A stretch of DNA of 64,000 nt, taken from positions 1 to 64,000 of the forward strand of contig NZ_RDOJ01000004.1 in NCBI RefSeq assembly GCF_003687725.1. The letters run 5' to 3'. The notes under the pieces were generated by a model, which was not told where the DNA came from, did not search any database, and saw only the letters and a program-made list of their open reading frames with translations. The stretch is from Faecalibacter macacae (GTDB taxonomy: Bacteria; Bacteroidota; Bacteroidia; Flavobacteriales; Weeksellaceae). The position numbers and the translations under genes are program-made. This document shows positions 36,476 through 45,593 of this stretch, one piece after another (within the stretch, counting starts at the first letter, position 1; every line of letters begins with the position of its first letter).

Positions 36476-38047
36476 TTAAACTAATGGTCCACCAGATAAT
36501 AATTCTGGAGTAGCATATTCTGCAAATTTCTCGAAGTTCTTTTTGAATTTATCAGCTAATTCTTTTGCGTTAGCTTCATAAGCTTCAGCAGTATCAAAAG
36601 AAGTTGCTGGATTTAATTTATCCGAGTCAACACCTTCAATCGCAACAGGAATTTCAAATCCAAAGAATTGATCTTTCTTAAATTCAACGTTATCTAAATC
36701 TCCGTTTAATGCTGCGTTAATAACTGCACGAGTATCTTTTAAAGACATACGTTTTTTCTGTCCATTCCAACCTGTGTTGATTAACCATACATTAACACCA
36801 GTTTTTTCAACTTTATCGCTTAACATTTCAGCGTATTTTGTTGGATGTAATGGCATAAATGGAGCTCCAAAACAAGAAGAGAATGTAGTCTGTGGTTCAG
36901 TTACACCAGCTTCAGTACCAGCTACTTTAGAAGTATATCCAGAGATAAATAAGTAAGCCGCTTGATTTGGATTTAATTTAGCAATTGGAGGGAAAACTCC
37001 GTAAGCATCAAATGATAAAAAGAAAATATTTTTTGGGTTTTTACCTAATGATGGCTCAGCAATATTTTCGATGAAATCAATTGGGTAAGAAACACGTGTG
37101 TTTTCAGTAATTTCTGTATTTTCGAAGTTAACTTCTTTAGTACCTTCAAAGTAAGCAACATTTTCTAATAATGCACCTTCTTTAATAGCTCCGTAAATTT
37201 CTGGTTCACCTTCAGCAGATAAGTTAATTACTTTCGCGTAACATCCACCTTCAAAGTTGAAAACAGTGTTATCATCAGTCCATCCGTGCTCATCATCACC
37301 AATTAAACGACGATTTTTATCTGCAGATAAAGTAGTTTTACCTGTTCCAGATAAACCAAAGAACATTGCTGTATCTCCGTTTTCACCAGAGTTAGCAGAA
37401 CAGTGCATTGGTAAAGTGTTTTTCTCAACTGGTAAAATAAAGTTTAAAGCAGAGAAAATTCCTTTTTTCATTTCCCCAGTATAACCAGTACCACCGTTTA
37501 AAACAATTTTACGTTTAAAGTTTAAGATTGAGAAGTTATGTTGTCTTGTTCCGTCTGTTTCAGGGTCAGCAACGAATGTTGGTGCGTTAATGATTGTCCA
37601 ATCAGAATCTCCAAAATTAGCTAATTCTTCAGCAGTTGGGCGGATAAACATATTATAAATAAATAAATTTGCTCCAGGAGTTTCAGTGATAGCTCTAATT
37701 TTTGTTTTAAAACGATCATCTGCACAAGCATAAGCATCACGAACATAAATGTTCTTTCCACTTAAATGAGCTATAACTTTATCATATAAAGCATCAAATT
37801 TATCTGAGTCGAAAGGAATATTAATATTACCGTCCCACCATACAGTTTCTTCAGAAATATCATCCTTTACAATGAAACGGTCTTTAGGTGAACGACCTGT
37901 AAATTCTCCAGTTAAGATGTTAATGGCACCAGACGAAGTAATTTCACCTTGTCCAATCTCTACCATTTTATCAGTTAATTCTTGTGGAGATAATTGATAA
38001 TGTGCTGTGGAATTTAAAATTCCATATTTTTCCAATTCTACGCTCAT
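36476..38047 (-). CDS. pckA: Phosphoenolpyruvate carboxykinase (ATP)
   Basis: A 523-residue enzyme converting oxaloacetate and ATP to phosphoenolpyruvate, the first step of gluconeogenesis. TGRSPKDRFIV, HCSANSG, FGLSGTGKTTLSAD (kinase-1a P-loop), LIGDDEHGW (metal-binding kinase-2) and NTGWNGQKKRMSL are all intact. Length is normal for the ATP type. It is monocistronic with a terminator behind and a -7 box in front. Pyk, the opposing step, lies 3 kb away. Confidence 0.98.
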   Translation of the reverse strand: MSVELEKYGILNSTAHYQLSPQELTDKMVEIGQGEITSSGAINILTGEFTGRSPKDRFIVKDDISEETVWWDGNINIPFDSDKFDALYDKVIAHLSGKNIYVRDAYACADDRFKTKIRAITETPGANLFIYNMFIRPTAEELANFGDSDWTIINAPTFVADPETDGTRQHNFSILNFKRKIVLNGGTGYTGEMKKGIFSALNFILPVEKNTLPMHCSANSGENGDTAMFFGLSGTGKTTLSADKNRRLIGDDEHGWTDDNTVFNFEGGCYAKVINLSAEGEPEIYGAIKEGALLENVAYFEGTKEVNFENTEITENTRVSYPIDFIENIAEPSLGKNPKNIFFLSFDAYGVFPPIAKLNPNQAAYLFISGYTSKVAGTEAGVTEPQTTFSSCFGAPFMPLHPTKYAEMLSDKVEKTGVNVWLINTGWNGQKKRMSLKDTRAVINAALNGDLDNVEFKKDQFFGFEIPVAIEGVDSDKLNPATSFDTAEAYEANAKELADKFKKNFEKFAEYATPELLSGGPLV

Positions 38048-38095
38048 TTTTGTGATTTTATTATAGTTTTTTAGAATTTCGATTTAATTATCGTA

Positions 38096-38103
38096 CAAAT
38101 TTA
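38096..38103 (-). promoter_or_regulatory. Candidate -7 box for pckA
   Basis: Minus-strand TAAATTTG matches TAnnTTTG, 49 bases before the pckA ATG. A spaced -33 TTG was not evident. Confidence 0.45.
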
Positions 38104-38212
38104 ATGAAAATATAGTATTAAAATTTTGATTTTTGTCATTAACTTAAACGTTTTCGTAAATCAAAAAAAGTTATATATTTAATGGTTCTTATGCATGCAT
38201 ATAAAAAAAAAC

Positions 38213-38241
38213 TTGGATATCATTTAAGTTTTTTATTTTTG
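38213..38241 (+). promoter_or_regulatory. Promoter of acpP-fabF
   Basis: TTGGAT at 38213-38218 and TATTTTTG at 38234-38241, 33 bases before the acpP ATG. The TTGGAT hexamer is the same as at both tRNA promoters, but the spacer is 15 bases rather than 18 (18 rather than 21 counted from TTG). Confidence 0.7.
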
Positions 38242-38273
38242 CAATAGTTTACAACAATTAAAAATAGAATATT

Positions 38274-38510
38274 ATGTCTGACATTACATCAAGAGTGAAA
38301 GCAATTATCGTAGATAAATTAGGAGTTGACGAAAGCGAAGTAACTCTAGAAGCAAGCTTCACTAACGATTTAGGAGCTGATTCATTAGATACAGTTGAAT
38401 TAATCATGGAATTCGAAAAAGAATTTGATATCCAAATTCCAGACGATCAAGCTGAGAAAATTTCTACTGTAGGTCAAGCTGTTAAATACATCGAAGACTT
38501 AAACAAGTAA
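38274..38510 (+). CDS. acpP: Acyl carrier protein
   Basis: The 78-residue carrier of fatty-acid synthesis. Ser37 in [15 protein letters not shown] takes the phosphopantetheine arm, and all four helices are present, in contrast to the ACP-like gene at 22181. It is acidic as expected. fabF follows after 18 bases, the classical acpP-fabF-rnc order. Confidence 0.98.
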   Translation: MSDITSRVKAIIVDKLGVDESEVTLEASFTNDLGADSLDTVELIMEFEKEFDIQIPDDQAEKISTVGQAVKYIEDLNK

Positions 38511-38528
38511 TAATTCCTTATTCTTTAT

Positions 38529-39782
38529 ATGGAATTAAAAAGAGTAGTAGTAACAGGTTTAGGCGCGCTTACTCCAATTGGAAACACTTTCCCAGAATAC
38601 TGGGAAGCGTTGAAAAATGGCGTAAGTGGCGCTGCGCCTATTACGTTATTTGATGCTTCTCAATTCAAAACTCAATTTGCATGCGAGGTTAAAAACTTCA
38701 ATTTAGAAGATCACTTCGACCGTAAAGAGGCTCGTAAACTAGATCGTTGCGGACAATTAGGTCTTGTAGCAGCTAGAGAAGCAATAAAACACAGTGGTAT
38801 TTTAGAAGATGCTAATGTGAACAAAGAACGTATAGGTGTAATTTGGGGATCAGGTATTGGAGGTATTAAAACCTTCGAAGAAGAAGTTACTAACTACGCA
38901 ACTGGAAATGGAACGCCTCGTTTCAATCCATTCTTCATCCCTAAAATGATTGCAGATATTACTCCAGGTCATATCTCAATGGAATTTGGTCTTATGGGAC
39001 CTAATTATACAACTGTTTCAGCTTGTGCCTCATCTACTAACGCAATTATTGATGCATTTATGTTAATCCAATTAGGAAAAGCTAATGCAATTGTTACAGG
39101 TGGATCAGAAGCAGCAGTAACAGAATCTAGTATCGGTGGGTTTAATGCATTACACGCATTATCTACTCGTAATGATGATCCTAAAACAGCATCTCGTCCT
39201 TTCGACAAAGATCGTGATGGATTTATCATGGGAGAAGGTGGTGGATGTATTATTCTTGAAGAGTACGAACATGCAATTGCTCGTGGAGCAACAATCTATG
39301 CAGAATTAGCAGGAGGTGGTTTATCTGCCGACGCACATCACTTAACAGCTCCACATCCAGAAGGATTAGGTGCATATAATGTGATGAAGAATGCTATAGA
39401 AGATGCAGGTATTGCACTTGAAGATATTGATCATATCAATATGCACGGTACATCAACTCCATTAGGAGATATAGCAGAATCAAAAGCGATTACTAAATTA
39501 TTTGGTGAAAAAGCTTACAATATTCAAATTAACTCTACAAAGTCAATGACAGGGCATTTATTAGGTGCAGCTGGTATTGTTGAAGCTATTGCAGCTATTT
39601 GTGCAGTTAAAAACGACATTGTTCCTCCAACAATTAATCACTTTACGGATGATGAAAATCTAGATCCAAAAATTGATTACACATTCAATGTAGCAAAAGA
39701 GAAAGTTATTAACTACGCTTTAAGCAATACATTTGGATTCGGTGGACACAATGCATGTGTGATATTTAAGAAGTATAAGTAA
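38529..39782 (+). CDS. fabF: 3-oxoacyl-[acyl-carrier-protein] synthase II
   Basis: A 417-residue elongating condensing enzyme that extends acyl-ACP with malonyl-ACP. The Cys-His-His triad is visible: nucleophile Cys166 in VSACASSTNA, HGTSTPLGD, and GHLLGAAGIVEA. It starts MELKRVVVTGLGALTP as in homologues. Its last base is the first base of the rnc ATG (overlap of one base, TAATG), so rnc translation is coupled. Confidence 0.98.
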   Translation: MELKRVVVTGLGALTPIGNTFPEYWEALKNGVSGAAPITLFDASQFKTQFACEVKNFNLEDHFDRKEARKLDRCGQLGLVAAREAIKHSGILEDANVNKERIGVIWGSGIGGIKTFEEEVTNYATGNGTPRFNPFFIPKMIADITPGHISMEFGLMGPNYTTVSACASSTNAIIDAFMLIQLGKANAIVTGGSEAAVTESSIGGFNALHALSTRNDDPKTASRPFDKDRDGFIMGEGGGCIILEEYEHAIARGATIYAELAGGGLSADAHHLTAPHPEGLGAYNVMKNAIEDAGIALEDIDHINMHGTSTPLGDIAESKAITKLFGEKAYNIQINSTKSMTGHLLGAAGIVEAIAAICAVKNDIVPPTINHFTDDENLDPKIDYTFNVAKEKVINYALSNTFGFGGHNACVIFKKYK

Positions 39783-40534
39783 TGTTTTTCTTTAAAAATT
39801 TATTTTCTTTTAAAAAAAAACGAGCTGATTTAGCAGCTCAAGGGCCTTTATTTGATTTTTTAAAGTCTATTTTAGGATATTATCCAGAGAATATCTATGT
39901 TTTTACGGAAGCGTTTACACACCGGTCGGCACAAAAAAAAGATGATAAAGGGAATAGTATAAATTTTGAAAGATTAGAGTTTTTAGGAGATGCATTACTT
40001 GGCGCTTCTGCCGCTACACACCTGTACTACAAAGCTCCAGAACAGCAGGAAGGTTATTTAACCAAAATGCGTTCTAAAATTGTTTCTAGAAAACAATTAA
40101 ATTCAATATCAAAACAATTAGGTTTACTTAATTATTTAGAACCCAAAAATAACCATGCAAATCTTGGAGAAGATGTAAATGGTGATTTGTTGGAAGCTTT
40201 AGTTGGTGCAATCTATGTAGATAAAGGCGCTAAGGCTGTAGAAGATTTTATCAAAATAAAAATTATTGACCCTTACGCGGATTTAGATCGTTTAGAGTCT
40301 ACCATTACAAGTCATAAATCACTGATTTTGGAATGGAGTCAAAAAACAAGAAATACGCTAAGATTCAATACTTTTGAAGAACAAAATGCAGAAGATTTAC
40401 AAGTCTTTGTGTCTGTAATTCGTTTAAATGATAAAGTAATTTCTAAAGGAAGAGGAACATCAAAGAAAAAAGCTGAAGAAAGCGCTTCGAAGAGAGCTTA
40501 TTATACGCTACAAAAGAAAATAGAAAATATATAA
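39782..40534 (+). CDS. rnc: Ribonuclease III
   Basis: A 250-residue double-stranded RNA endonuclease for rRNA and mRNA processing. ERLEFLGDALLG is the signature with catalytic acids, and GDLLEALVGAIYVDKG holds the second acidic pair. A C-terminal double-stranded RNA-binding domain ends in GRGTSKKKAEESASKRAYY. A basic N-terminal extension (about 25 residues) precedes the catalytic domain. It is part of acpP-fabF-rnc. Confidence 0.97.
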   Translation: MFFFKNLFSFKKKRADLAAQGPLFDFLKSILGYYPENIYVFTEAFTHRSAQKKDDKGNSINFERLEFLGDALLGASAATHLYYKAPEQQEGYLTKMRSKIVSRKQLNSISKQLGLLNYLEPKNNHANLGEDVNGDLLEALVGAIYVDKGAKAVEDFIKIKIIDPYADLDRLESTITSHKSLILEWSQKTRNTLRFNTFEEQNAEDLQVFVSVIRLNDKVISKGRGTSKKKAEESASKRAYYTLQKKIENI

Positions 40535-40538
40535 TTGA

Positions 40539-40997
40539 ATGGCTGAATATCTCTTATTAGATGATTTTATCGATTTTCAATTAGTAGGAGTCAATTCTTC
40601 ATTCGAAGATTCCTTTCAATTTATATATCACCTAAATCTTAATTTTGATACTAGTTTTCAACGTATTAAAGATTTCGATTTCTTAATTAATCAACAAGAA
40701 TTCTTTTTTTCAAGCTATCATTGGTATGATGATCATAATAAAATAGATTATCATATTATTAAAAATCGCCCATCAGATACGGTTTTTAAAAATAATGAAG
40801 TAGATTTAACTCAATTATTTCCGGCAGATTTTCCTTTAATTTCTAGGTATAAAAATTGTAACTACATTTTAAAGATTACTGGTTGGGAAGATGATATTGA
40901 TAATTTGAAAATTCCTTTCAAAACCAATAACTTTATAGATAATATTGAAATTTATGATATCGATGACATTAGCGAAGCTGATCGATTGATATTTTAA
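40539..40997 (+). CDS. IPExxxVDY-like family protein
   Basis: A 152-residue acidic cytosolic protein of unknown function. In Flavobacteriia, proteins of the IPExxxVDY family occupy exactly this place between rnc and pyk, and the opening LLLDDFIDFQLVGV and the later SSYHWYDDHNKIDYHIIKN fit them as I recall. The name-giving motif is degenerate here (FPLISRYKNCNYILKI). It begins 4 bases after rnc. Confidence 0.72.
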   Translation: MAEYLLLDDFIDFQLVGVNSSFEDSFQFIYHLNLNFDTSFQRIKDFDFLINQQEFFFSSYHWYDDHNKIDYHIIKNRPSDTVFKNNEVDLTQLFPADFPLISRYKNCNYILKITGWEDDIDNLKIPFKTNNFIDNIEIYDIDDISEADRLIF

Positions 40998-41028
40998 ATA
41001 ATAAACGTGTGCAAAAAAAAGGGAAAAT

Positions 41029-42471
41029 ATGGTTTACGACAAAAACTATCTTAAAAAGACGAAAATTGTAGCGACATTAGGTCCAGCAACAGAACGTCGT
41101 GAAGTAATTTTAGAAATGATGAAAAAAGGTACGGATGTATTTCGTATCAATTTTTCGCATGCAGATTACGAAGATGTAAAAAATAAAATAAATACGATTC
41201 ATCAGTTAAATGAAGAATTCGGATTTAATACAGCGATTTTAGCCGATTTACAAGGTCCAAAACTACGTATAGGTAAAATGGAACACGAGGATTTTGTAAT
41301 TAATCCTGGAGATATTTTAACATTTACTAACGAAGATGTTATTGGGACAAACGAAAAAGTTTTTATGACTTATAAAAAGTTTGCTCAAGACGTGCAAGTA
41401 GGTGAAAATATTTTAATTGACGATGGAAAATTAATCTTAAAAGTTGTAGAAACTAACGGTACAGATATCGTAAAGGCTGAAACAATTCAAGGTGGACCAT
41501 TACGTTCAAAAAAAGGAGTAAACTTACCAAATACTAAAATTTCTTTACCTGCTTTAACAGAAAAAGATAAAGAAGATGCAGTTTTTGCAATCGAAAATAG
41601 AGTAGATTGGTTCGCATTATCTTTCGTTCGTTCAGGACAAGATGTGGTAGATTTACAAGAATTTATTAAAGAACATGCTTCTTTTAAAATTCCGATTATC
41701 TCTAAAATTGAAAAACCAGAAGCTTTAGAAAACATTGATGATATCTTAGTTCATTCAGATGGATTAATGGTTGCTCGTGGAGATTTAGGAGTTGAAGTTC
41801 CTTTCGAAATCGTACCAAAAGCTCAAAAAGAATTAATCGATAAAGCTAAATTGGCTCGTAAACCAGTTATTGTTGCTACACAGATGATGGAAACAATGAT
41901 TTCTAGTTTAACTCCAACTCGTGCTGAAGTTTCAGATGTTGCAAATGCAGTTTTTGATGGTGCAGATGCTGTAATGCTATCAGGAGAAACTTCTGTAGGT
42001 ATGTACCCTGTTCAGGTTATTGAAAAGATGACTAAGATTTTACAAACTGTAGAAGATGATAATCACATTAGAATTCCAGAACACAAGCCAAAAGTAAAAA
42101 ATGAGCGTTTCGTTACAGATATCGTTTGTTACAATGCTGCTAAAATGGTTTCACATACAGATGCAAAAGCGATTGCTACATTAACTTATTCAGGTTATAC
42201 AGCTTTCCAAATTTCATCTCATCGTCCTAATGCGTTTATCTTAGTTTTTAATCCAAGTGTACGCATTAATCGTATGCTGAATTTATTATGGGGTGTAAAA
42301 TCTATTAATTACGATCCACGTGATACATCAACAGACCAAACTGTAACTGAGGTAAATATCTTAGCTAAAAACAATGGTTATGTAGATTACGGAGATTATA
42401 TTTTAAATTTAAATGCAATGCCTGCTTTTGAGAAAGGAATCACAAATACGTTACGTATTTCTATGGTTTAA
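41029..42471 (+). CDS. pyk: Pyruvate kinase
   Basis: Catalyses phosphoenolpyruvate plus ADP to pyruvate plus ATP. The 480 residues carry KKTKIVATLGPA, FRINFSHADYED, ILADLQGPKLRIG, ISKIEKPEALEN (active-site Lys), MVARGDLGVEVPFE and VATQMMETMI. The C-terminal regulatory domain is present. It stands 31 bases after the IPExxxVDY-like gene and may be read through from acpP. A terminator follows. Confidence 0.98.
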   Translation: MVYDKNYLKKTKIVATLGPATERREVILEMMKKGTDVFRINFSHADYEDVKNKINTIHQLNEEFGFNTAILADLQGPKLRIGKMEHEDFVINPGDILTFTNEDVIGTNEKVFMTYKKFAQDVQVGENILIDDGKLILKVVETNGTDIVKAETIQGGPLRSKKGVNLPNTKISLPALTEKDKEDAVFAIENRVDWFALSFVRSGQDVVDLQEFIKEHASFKIPIISKIEKPEALENIDDILVHSDGLMVARGDLGVEVPFEIVPKAQKELIDKAKLARKPVIVATQMMETMISSLTPTRAEVSDVANAVFDGADAVMLSGETSVGMYPVQVIEKMTKILQTVEDDNHIRIPEHKPKVKNERFVTDIVCYNAAKMVSHTDAKAIATLTYSGYTAFQISSHRPNAFILVFNPSVRINRMLNLLWGVKSINYDPRDTSTDQTVTEVNILAKNNGYVDYGDYILNLNAMPAFEKGITNTLRISMV

Positions 42472-42494
42472 TCTTTTTAGAAGGTTTTTGATAC

Positions 42495-42528
42495 AATCCT
42501 TTCAGGTTTCGGCCCGAAAGGATTTTTT
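42495..42528 (+). terminator. Rho-independent terminator after pyk
   Basis: Arms AATCCTTTC (42495-42503) and GAAAGGATT (42516-42524) with a 12-base loop, followed by a T run. It begins 24 bases past the pyk stop. Confidence 0.8.
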
Positions 42529-42552
42529 ATTTGCGTTTATCCTTGTTAAAAC

Positions 42553-42584
42553 TTGTCTATTCAGTTGAATAATTGTTAAATTTG
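42553..42584 (+). promoter_or_regulatory. Promoter of pheS
   Basis: TTG at 42553-42555 and TAAATTTG at 42577-42584 with a 21-base spacer, 22 bases before the pheS ATG. This is the same TTG to -7 spacing as at both tRNA genes. Confidence 0.65.
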
Positions 42585-42606
42585 TAGTCAAATTGTATTT
42601 ATAATT

Positions 42607-43626
42607 ATGATTGACCAAATCAAACAATATATAGAAGAAGTAAAAAACTTCCATTCGACGAATCCTGCCGAAATTGAGGAGTTTAGAATTAAATTTTTAG
42701 GTAAAAAAGGGATTTTAAATGATTTGTTTGCGCAATTCAAAGCAGTTCCAAACGAAGAGAAAAAAGAATTTGGTCAAGTTGTAAATGAATTAAAAACATT
42801 AGCAACAGAAAAATCTACAGTTCTTAAAAATGAATCTTCATCTGAAGGAACTACTGATGCTGGATTAGATTTAACTCGTCCAGGCGAGCCATTTACTTTA
42901 GGTTCTCGTCACCCAATCAATATTACTAAAAACAGAATTTTAGAGATTTTTAAACGTATTGGTTTCGGAGTTTCTGAAGGTCCAGAAATTGAAGATGATT
43001 GGCATAACTTTACAGCTTTAAACTTACCAACATATCACCCAGCGCGTGATATGCAAGATACATTCTTCATCGAGAAAGATCCAGATATCGTATTACGTAC
43101 GCACACATCGTCTGTACAAATTCGTCACATGGAAAATCATGAACCTCCAATGCGTTTCTTAGCGCCAGGTCGTGTTTACCGTAACGAAGCGATTTCTTCT
43201 CGTTCGCACATGATGTTCCACCAAATCGAAGGTTTATACATCGATAAAGGTGTTTCTTTTGCAGATTTAAAGCAAACATTAAGCTACTTTACACAAGAGT
43301 TATTCGGTAAATCAGAAATCCGTTTACGTCCTTCTTACTTCCCATTTACAGAGCCATCTGCTGAAGTTGATGTGTACTGGGGATTAGAAACTGAAACAGA
43401 TTACCGTATGACAAAAGGTACTGGATGGTTAGAAATTATGGGTTGTGGTATGATTGATCCTAACGTTTTAAAGAATGTAAATATCGATCCAGAAGTTTAT
43501 TCTGGTTACGCATTCGGTATGGGAATTGAGCGTATTGCTTTATTATTATACCAAATTGGAGATATTCGTTTATATACAGAAAATGATGTTCGTTTCTTAG
43601 AGCAATTCAAATCTGAATTATTCTAA
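42607..43626 (+). CDS. pheS: Phenylalanine-tRNA ligase alpha subunit
   Basis: The 339-residue catalytic subunit of the class II PheRS. An N-terminal coiled coil (about 1-85) binds t[19 protein letters not shown] leads into the core, with [23 protein letters not shown] (motif 2 region), [12 protein letters not shown], and [18 protein letters not shown] (motif 3). pheT is not adjacent, so the two subunits are encoded apart. tRNA-Phe, its substrate, lies 5 kb away at 48959-49031. Confidence 0.98.
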   Translation: MIDQIKQYIEEVKNFHSTNPAEIEEFRIKFLGKKGILNDLFAQFKAVPNEEKKEFGQVVNELKTLATEKSTVLKNESSSEGTTDAGLDLTRPGEPFTLGSRHPINITKNRILEIFKRIGFGVSEGPEIEDDWHNFTALNLPTYHPARDMQDTFFIEKDPDIVLRTHTSSVQIRHMENHEPPMRFLAPGRVYRNEAISSRSHMMFHQIEGLYIDKGVSFADLKQTLSYFTQELFGKSEIRLRPSYFPFTEPSAEVDVYWGLETETDYRMTKGTGWLEIMGCGMIDPNVLKNVNIDPEVYSGYAFGMGIERIALLLYQIGDIRLYTENDVRFLEQFKSELF

Positions 43627-43648
43627 TCGAATTCAAAAAATAATAGAT

Positions 43649-43672
43649 AAGGAGCTTTTAAGCTCCTTTTTT
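43649..43672. terminator. Terminator between pheS and the convergent mepB-like gene
   Basis: AAGGAGC and GCTCCTT arms around TTTTAA, followed by T on the plus strand. The mepB-like stop codon (43658-43660) lies in the loop, so the hairpin includes the end of that coding sequence. Confidence 0.82.
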
Positions 43673-44164
43673 AATTTTTAATATTGATTTAACTTGTTTT
43701 AAATCAGTTTTGTTGTTAATGATTTCAATAAAATAATCTAATTGCCAATTTTGGGTTTTCAGGGCTTGTTTATTTGTTGGAATACTCCAATTAGGATAAA
43801 CTCTAAATCCTCTTTTCCCATCTTTCTGTTCGGTAGAAAATATATTTTTCTCAATCAAAATTGCTTTCGGAAAGATGAAAAATCCAAGTTTAGAATCATC
43901 TTCTGTAGCTATGATAACATAATCAATACCATCATTTTCGTGAAATGGTTCAGTTATTTTCTGATCATTTCTTTTCCATAAAGTTACAAACTGCCCAACT
44001 TTTTTAGGTGTTATTTTTGCTTTTCTAAATTTGAATATCTGTTCATTTATTTTAAAATTATAGCCAAAATATTCTTCACATTCTTTATCTTTTTGAAGAT
44101 TAGAAATTGAAAAGTTTAAATTTCTTAATGTTTGGTTTTCAAATTCTTGAATTATAGTATTCAT
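43658..44164 (-). CDS. MepB family protein
   Basis: A 168-residue cytosolic protein resembling MepB of Staphylococcus aureus, the third gene of the mepRAB multidrug-efflux operon, whose own role is unclear. Matching blocks include YFGYNFKINEQIFKFRKAKI, GQFVTLWKR, and FRVYPNWSIPTNKQALKTQ followed by NWQLDYFIEI. No MATE pump or MarR regulator is nearby, so no efflux role is implied. It begins one base after the substrate-binding lipoprotein gene. Confidence 0.8.
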   Translation of the reverse strand: MNTIIQEFENQTLRNLNFSISNLQKDKECEEYFGYNFKINEQIFKFRKAKITPKKVGQFVTLWKRNDQKITEPFHENDGIDYVIIATEDDSKLGFFIFPKAILIEKNIFSTEQKDGKRGFRVYPNWSIPTNKQALKTQNWQLDYFIEIINNKTDLKQVKSILKIKKGA

Positions 44165-44165
44165 C

Positions 44166-45224
44166 TTACTTTAATTGTTGATAAAAGTATAATTCATAAT
44201 TCGGAAAAAGTTCGGGATAAAAAATCTTACCTAAATCATTCAAAATAATATCAGGTCGAATAATACCTTGTTCAAAATAGTCTTGCGCTCCGTTGGCATT
44301 ACTTCTTTTGTTCGAGTTATATACATTTCCATTTTTATAGGCCTCAAACCAAGAATAATTTGGATAAGAAGCCTTCATTTGTGCTAAAGAATTGTAACTA
44401 GGATTAATCCAATGCGTAGCGTTTTTAGCTTCTGCATAAACTTCCTCAAATGATAAATTTAAAGCGTTGTCTGATTGTTTTTTATTAAAAATATAATTCC
44501 CTTTAGCATCGTTTATAAGCTTTTCTTGCAGAGTATTTTTTGCAGGTAAATACCAAACATCTCCAAACATTGTGTTCATTAAGGTTGTTACATTTCCATT
44601 TCCTTGGGTTTGAATGATAGTTTTAATCGAATCATATTTATTTTCAATTGATTCAAATCGTTGATTTGCGATTTCTTCTTTCTTTAAAATCTTTCCAAAT
44701 ACTTTTAAATATTCTAACCTTCCTAATGGTTCGTGTTCTAAATATTCGTTGATGTAAAGAATTTTGACTCCATTTTGCTCCAATTGTTGATGATATTTTG
44801 CTAAAATTGGATTTGTACTGGCGATAATTAGTTCAGGTTTTTGTTGAAGAATCAACTCAAGGTATAATTCATTCATATTACCAATCTCTAAAACCTCTTT
44901 ATTTTTGATTTTAGAGACTATTTCAGGATTATAAATATAGTTTGGATCAACAATACCTTTTATTGCAGAAAGTGCTTCTAATTCGTTTAAATATGCAATT
45001 CCGGCAGTTGTTTCTACCATTACATTAGTAATTGGAAGCTCATTTTTATTGAAAGAAGTTACATTCCCGTTTGATTCAATTGTGATTGTATGTTCATCTT
45101 CAGAAAACGAGATATTTTTAGCATATTTAAAATCAGTTTTTTGGCTATTATCTGTTGTTTTTTCTGATTGTTTACAACTAAATGTAAATGTAATTATCGT
45201 GGCGAAAACTATTTTTCTAATCAT
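44166..45224 (-). CDS. ABC-transporter substrate-binding lipoprotein (iron/cobalamin type)
   Basis: A 352-residue periplasmic binding protein of the FecB/BtuF (helical backbone, class III) group. The lipoprotein signal ends TFSC (Cys17). VMVETTAGIAYLNELEALSA and LILQQKPELIIAST are typical of siderophore, haem or cobalamin binders, and GKILKKEEIANQRFESIENKY is the family linker helix. No permease or ATPase gene is adjacent, so it must work with components encoded elsewhere. The ligand cannot be read. Confidence 0.87.
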   Translation of the reverse strand: MIRKIVFATIITFTFSCKQSEKTTDNSQKTDFKYAKNISFSEDEHTITIESNGNVTSFNKNELPITNVMVETTAGIAYLNELEALSAIKGIVDPNYIYNPEIVSKIKNKEVLEIGNMNELYLELILQQKPELIIASTNPILAKYHQQLEQNGVKILYINEYLEHEPLGRLEYLKVFGKILKKEEIANQRFESIENKYDSIKTIIQTQGNGNVTTLMNTMFGDVWYLPAKNTLQEKLINDAKGNYIFNKKQSDNALNLSFEEVYAEAKNATHWINPSYNSLAQMKASYPNYSWFEAYKNGNVYNSNKRSNANGAQDYFEQGIIRPDIILNDLGKIFYPELFPNYELYFYQQLK

Positions 45225-45345
45225 TATAATCCCTTAATTAATGAGGAACAAGTTAAGAAAATTATAAAATTGAAATTATTTTATTTAATAATCTTTTGAT
45301 TTAAAGTAGATTAATAATTTGTTTTAAAAATTTATATAAAAAAAC

Positions 45346-45377
45346 TTGGATTATTGAATAAAACTGACTTATATTTG
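45346..45377 (+). promoter_or_regulatory. Promoter of tRNA-Arg
   Basis: TTGGAT (45346-45351), an 18-base spacer and TATATTTG (45370-45377), 37 bases before the tRNA 5' end. The layout is the same as at tRNA-Phe. Confidence 0.75.
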
Positions 45378-45414
45378 CACTCGAATTAAAGAACAAACGT
45401 TCTCTCTTTCAAAT

Positions 45415-45488
45415 GGCGTTGTGGCGCAACTGAATAGCGCACTTGATTACGGCTCAAGAGGTTGCAGGTTTGAATCCTGCCAACGTCA
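45415..45488 (+). tRNA. tRNA-Arg (anticodon ACG)
   Basis: A full cloverleaf of 74 bases: acceptor GGCGTTG/CAACGTC (with one G-T pair) plus discriminator A, D stem GCGC/GCGC, anticodon stem CTTGA/TCAAG with loop TTACGGC, and T stem GCAGG/CCTGC. The anticodon ACG decodes CGU and, after A34 to inosine editing by TadA, CGC and CGA. The CCA end is not encoded. Unusually, D-loop position 19 is A and T-loop position 56 is T, in place of the near-universal G19 and C56. Confidence 0.95.
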
Positions 45489-45495
45489 CAAAATA

Positions 45496-45525
45496 AAACT
45501 CATCAAGCAATTGATGAGTTTTTTT
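45496..45525 (+). terminator. Terminator after tRNA-Arg
   Basis: Eleven-base arms AAACTCATCAA and TTGATGAGTTT around a GCAA tetraloop, followed by T, starting 8 bases past the tRNA. Confidence 0.92.
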
Positions 45526-45558
45526 ATGTCTTTATTTTTCATCATCTATCAATTAAAA

Positions 45559-45587
45559 TAAAAAAAGCCATCCCTTTCGGAATGGCT
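45559..45587 (-). terminator. Terminator after der
   Basis: On the minus strand AGCCATTCC, a GAAA loop and GGGATGGCT are followed by seven T, 7 bases past the der stop. Confidence 0.88.
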
Positions 45588-45593
45588 GATGAA

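Noticed and set aside
38191-38200. ATGCATGCAT palindrome upstream of acpP as an operator
   Set aside because: A short self-complementary run that can occur by chance; no second copy and no regulator to link it to.
42312-42327. Third parS-like sequence in pyk
   Set aside because: Has the CACGTG core but matches only 13 of 16 positions, with changes in both arms; it encodes the ordinary YDPRD segment of pyruvate kinase.
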